The notes beneath the pieces were generated by a model. That model was not told the DNA's origin. It did not search any database and saw nothing but the letters and a program-made list of their open reading frames with translations. Below, piece by piece: positions 56,729-64,000 of a stretch of DNA of 64,000 bases; position 1 is the stretch's first letter; each line of letters opens with the position of its first letter. Source of the stretch: Lytechinus variegatus (lineage: Eukaryota > Echinodermata > Echinoidea > Temnopleuroida > Toxopneustidae); the NCBI RefSeq assembly GCF_018143015.1, contig NC_054758.1:8540501-8604500 (forward strand). Reading direction: 5' to 3'. A program made the position numbers and the translations under genes.

Positions 56729-59700
56729 CCATAAAGGCGCATATTACTACTATTAATTTGTTAGGGCGGGAAAATGGTATGAATAAAGGTACAAGTGCTA
56801 GTGGAATTATGACTATGTCCTTTTTCTAAACTTGCCACTTTAATAGTGAGTTACGGATGGGTTAATCTGATACTATAAATGCATAAATTATTGAATGTAA
56901 TTGAAATTATGCTAGTGGTATAATTGTGGTATCCTTGCCAAGCACGATTTAAGTGGCAATAGATATACAATTTCCTCACTCATGAAGTCAATTCGGCAAT
57001 TTACATGATTAACTGTTATAATACAGGTCTATAGTCTAAAAGGGAATAAATAATAGATAATATGTAATTATATGTATATTTCCCTTTACAATACTAATTT
57101 GCGGGTCCATGCCACACCCCCCCCCCCCCTCATCTGTACACCAGTATTAAAACATGTTTTATAATGCAAAAACTTTTTTGTCTTAAAGGAAAAATCATTG
57201 AGAAATACGTTTTACGCTAAAACGTAATTATTGCCATAGCATAGAATCATTTTTTCTCTCCTTCCCAAGTTTTGGGGAAAATACACACTCTACACATGAC
57301 TAATTGGGAGGCGACTGCAACACCCCCCCCCCCCCTGCGCGCTTTTAGCATCTATGTTCTTGTTGACTAAATATTGATGGTCTAACTTTTCTGTTTTTCA
57401 GAATAGTTTATAATAGGCAACAATGATCTCTAAGATAGGACGAGATTCACCCATTCGCAAAAAGATTACATGACAAATTTGCAAAACTATATTATGATCA
57501 CTATCTATTTCTCATAAATCTCAAGGTTTTAAAATAGTTTAAATAAAAAAAGGATAACTACTTCAGTGGAATACATCATTTAATGGTAGCTAATTAAATG
57601 CCATTTACATCCATTTTCATGTACAAAAAATCCCAGTACTGATCAATACGATATCGAATATTTCCAACCTTTAACAATATTCTCACGTTATCGTATGTGA
57701 TTCTTAATATCGCAAGTCTAATACAAAACATGGCAGATTAATACTTGGCAAAAATGTACCAAATGAAATGTACAGTCAATATTTTTTTAGTCAAACCCTG
57801 AAATACAACACCACTCTACAATGAACACAAACAATCGTATGAAAGAAATATCTAGCTGTGCCATCGATAAGAATAACTGGAAAACACACTTTGAGCTCCC
57901 GTGGCATGGCAGATGTTGCTATGTTATGCAGGCATAGCACAAAAATCCTGTACGATGTGTTCAGCTCAAACGAAGCTAGTCACGCTGTGATAATTGTAAA
58001 AATAATAATAGCGGGTTTTAAAAGCGCCTTTTGCCTGAGGATACCAAGCGCTTCTATTATTAACCTGGCCTTAGCTCGAGCTAACATCATCGGCACTCAG
58101 TGCATGCAAGGAATTAATCCTCACCTGGGTAGATGCACATATGGATTTTACCCATACACTTAAGCGTCAACCTCTTCAAACACACCGCGCGCCGCCGCGA
58201 AAAGCCGAAAAAATGTGCCATTTCCCCCATTTTTTCAACCATATCTTTTGATCTGATTGGCCTAGTTCACCACCGGAAAAAGCATTAGAAAATTTAACTC
58301 TTCTTCTTTATGGTGATGTAAAAATCACGATTTTTTTTTGTTCTGCCATCGCACCGTCAGTTTATGGTTATTCTCCATCAATTTGGTCAAAATTTCTGTG
58401 GTATTGAACTTTTTGACTGAACGCTTCCGGCTATATCTGGCGGTTTCTTGCCGGGAGTGGGCTATTTTTTACCACCGGAAAAAGATTCAAGTCATTCAGT
58501 TCATTCTGAACATTTTGATATATAAATGATTCTCATTGGATGAAAAAAAAAAACCGTCAAAAGATTAAACAAATTGGAGCCTCCGTCTGATTTGGGGAAC
58601 TTTGCTACATTTGCGCATTTCATTTCTCCACGAGGGAGGGGAAGAGAAACCCGACACCGGTATCGATGAGATTGAATGAGAAAAAGATGAAGAGAGGCGA
58701 CATTTGTACTAATCTTCAGTAAATAATCACGTAGGCAGAGAGCGATGAGACAGCTAATGAATTGCATCTCACATTCCTTGACAAGAAAATGACAAGAAAC
58801 AATGCCTGCTGAAAATAGTCTCAATAAATCGCCGTACGTGTCCCTCCCACCGACCTCCGTGTCGACCTTGCTCTAAATAGAAAGATCGCGAACCTAGCGT
58901 GATCCAATCCGATCCAATCAGATTCAACCGCACAGCTGGGCGACAATGGACGCTTAGTCGGTTCTGTGTGTGTGCGCGCAGCTGACCCGGCTGATTAAAA
59001 GCTTCAAATAAGGTGAAAGAAATCGGGGGTCACATATTCATATGAATTATTACATCATTTTATATGGGGGCGCGGAATGTTTTTGGAATTGGTGGGACAG
59101 TAAAAGTTCATTTTCACTTCAGGGCCTGAGGTGTCCGAATGCGCTCCCTGTATCCTTTTTACATCAGTATTTTGAATTGAATTTGCTTGGGTGCTTGCAC
59201 CCCCTAAACAGCGAATTTGAAAAAAAAATAGTAACTTAAAGTGAAGCAAATTAAAAAGCAAAAAGTTGGAACAGTAAAAAGTCATTCTCGACATTTTAAA
59301 TTTCATTTTCAGTGCCATATAGGCCGGCAGGTTTTGGAATTTATTAGTTTCCTATGGGAAAAATTCATCACGTAGGCCTACACGTCGTACCAATAGCACA
59401 AGATTCAACATCATGCTTACCAAGAACAAGCAATGAGATGCCCTGCATACAGTAATCAAAGATCAAAACCGCTAACTTATACAAATCATTGTACATTAAA
59501 GAAAAGCAAGGTACATACAGGTAGGCCTACATGGACATTACAAAATCATATCCAATTTAAACAAATTGGTCAAGAGAACATGGAATCAAAGGACGTGAAT
59601 GGAGGAAATGTGGGAAAAGGAGGTGCAGTTCAAGGTCGGGAAATCCAGAGAAGATGGGCTAATTCACTGTCTTTTGAATTATTTTTCAATCTTTCCATTA

Positions 59701-60830
59701 ATGTACGTTGTATATTTTTATTTTTATCTGATATAAATACATATTGTTATCTATCATTATCTAAAATAGGCATATAAACAGAGAGGTAAACGCAAAAAAT
59801 CATAATAGAGAATTTCATCCCGAGAAGTCAGGTATAAATGCCAAATTCACAGCCTAATCCCCATGTAATCACACTAATAGTTAATTGAGATGCAATTTGT
59901 CATTAATATTTTCGATTGTAATGAGGTTGGATTCTTTTCTTCAAGAAAAAAGGCTGGAGACGGCATCCCTTTTTCAGTGTTACAACGTACGAGCTATGTG
60001 TACATCCGGGTACTTTTGCAAATCTAGACCTATCGAGCAATGGCCGACCCCGCTCCACGCAATCACAGACGTTAAGTACGCGCGCCTATGGGGACCCCGC
60101 ACTCTAGCCTAATTAGCATGATTAGTATACATCTCTATGGTGAGAACTGAGTGGGAGTGAGCAGCATTTTTGCTTCATGAAACACTCAATTAATGACATT
60201 GACATAGGGGTGTGAGTGCGTTACAGGTATCCTCACCAGACACCAGTTGACATGTGACCGTACATAAGGAGCGTTCACACGTGGATAGATACATGTATCT
60301 ACATCATGATATACGTATACAGCAAATATTCACAGAGTACAGTGGAAAACATCCATTGAACTGGGAGGCGACAGACCTTCACGAAGAATTCAAGCTTTTC
60401 AGACAAAGAATGCAGCTCGTTCTACAGATCAAGACATAACTGATCCAAGAAAAATGGCTACAAAAATCAAGAATGTTGTAGCCAATGGAGCTTTTCGCAG
60501 GATCACTGCATCGTAGTCTAGGCGATATGTGCAGAAAAATAGGCACTTTTGCTCAGAAAATGATAATAGCATAAAACCTGGCACGATGATTGAACTCATA
60601 CTGATCATTCTCAGGGGTAGCGCCAAAATTTTCAACATTTTTCTTAACAAAGGTTGCTAGGTAACAAATTAGATGCATCAATTATTTCAATATATTGTCA
60701 CTGTGAACCTGATGAAGACGTTAGGTTTGCGTCGATAAATTTGAGAATACTTTGAAATAAACTTTGTTGGAACTACAATGCATTATCCCTTTGTCTCCCT
60801 TATCTCATCGTCCAATACGAATGTAATATT
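56729..60830. other. Intergenic, no gene recognised
   Basis: Poly-C runs (57118, 57324), a SINE-like fragment on the minus strand (about 57975-58150: agcgcttctattatta, ctcacctgggtag) and unassigned sequence. Short open frames (for example 59433-59777) have no family signal. Confidence 0.45.
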
Positions 60831-60834
60831 GTGT

Positions 60835-63836
<3,002 letters not shown>

Positions 63837-64000
63837 GATTATCTTACACAATCAGTTGTCAATACATTTCCTTTCATTCTTGGTTAACAAAATTTAGATA
63901 ACTATAATTACCTTAGATGAAGTACGAAATAGTAACTGGAAATATGACGTCATCAGCTTGATCATTCAATATTCACAGACATGCATATAGACTCATATGT
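63837..64000 (+). repeat. 160-bp block, copy 2 (reaches the window end)
   Basis: Direct copy of 52557-52737, in the same orientation. It may continue beyond the window. Confidence 0.85.

Noticed and set aside
59433-60112. Open frames of 114 and 75 codons
   Set aside because: No conserved motif, splice context or composition bias; expected by chance in this much sequence.

Overview
This is animal nuclear DNA: AT-rich, intron-rich, full of transposons and microsatellites. The best guess is a sea urchin or related echinoderm. Reasons: tRNA-derived SINEs, a lineage-type rhodopsin-like GPCR in one exon, a possible apextrin-like exon, Tie-type EGF exons, and dense short inverted-repeat elements. 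The species call is inference.

Main gene (+ strand, 158-45126; its 5' end lies before the window). Twenty-nine exons spell about 1,540 residues of a receptor protein tyrosine phosphatase. The order is C-type lectin domain (two exons), Ig, Ig, five EGF-like exons, Ig, fibronectin III with a basic furin-like site, transmembrane helix, juxtamembrane segment, phosphatase domain D1, phosphatase domain D2, and a tyrosine-rich tail. The Ig-Ig-EGF-Ig-FN3 order and the wording of the EGF exons closely resemble the Tie/TEK angiopoietin receptors, yet the inside of the cell carries a tandem phosphatase instead of a kinase. D1 keeps all catalytic motifs. D2 has lost the WPD aspartate (WPT) but keeps the P-loop Cys and Arg. 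The tail has three pTyr-x-Asn (Grb2-type) sites. Every splice phase agrees except exon 1 to exon 2, which is off by one base at a run of five G.

Other genes: a rhodopsin-like GPCR at 53159-54246 (+) is broken by one frameshift in front of TM5. A lone possible ApeC/apextrin-like exon is at 51791-51962 (-). A 160-bp block upstream of the GPCR recurs at the very end of the window, suggesting a tandem paralogue just beyond it.

Mobile DNA: a decayed LINE (2930-7212, -) holds a Tc1/mariner-type element and a 2.2-kb long-TIR element. A MULE-like element (12757-14809, 9-bp TSD) is stuffed with ATT/CTT microsatellite. A 1.6-kb near-perfect palindrome sits at 19806-21442. A 3.2-kb element at 22439-25628 has termini that read like V(D)J recombination signals (CACAGTG, 23-bp spacer, nonamer-like block) with a 5-bp CGACG duplication, as expected for Transib/RAG-family elements; it interrupts a SINE and itself contains a TTAA element. 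A hAT-type element (26107-28084, 8-bp TSD) abuts a second LINE (28093-30053, +). From 45 to 64 kb the sequence outside the GPCR is mostly repeats or unassigned.
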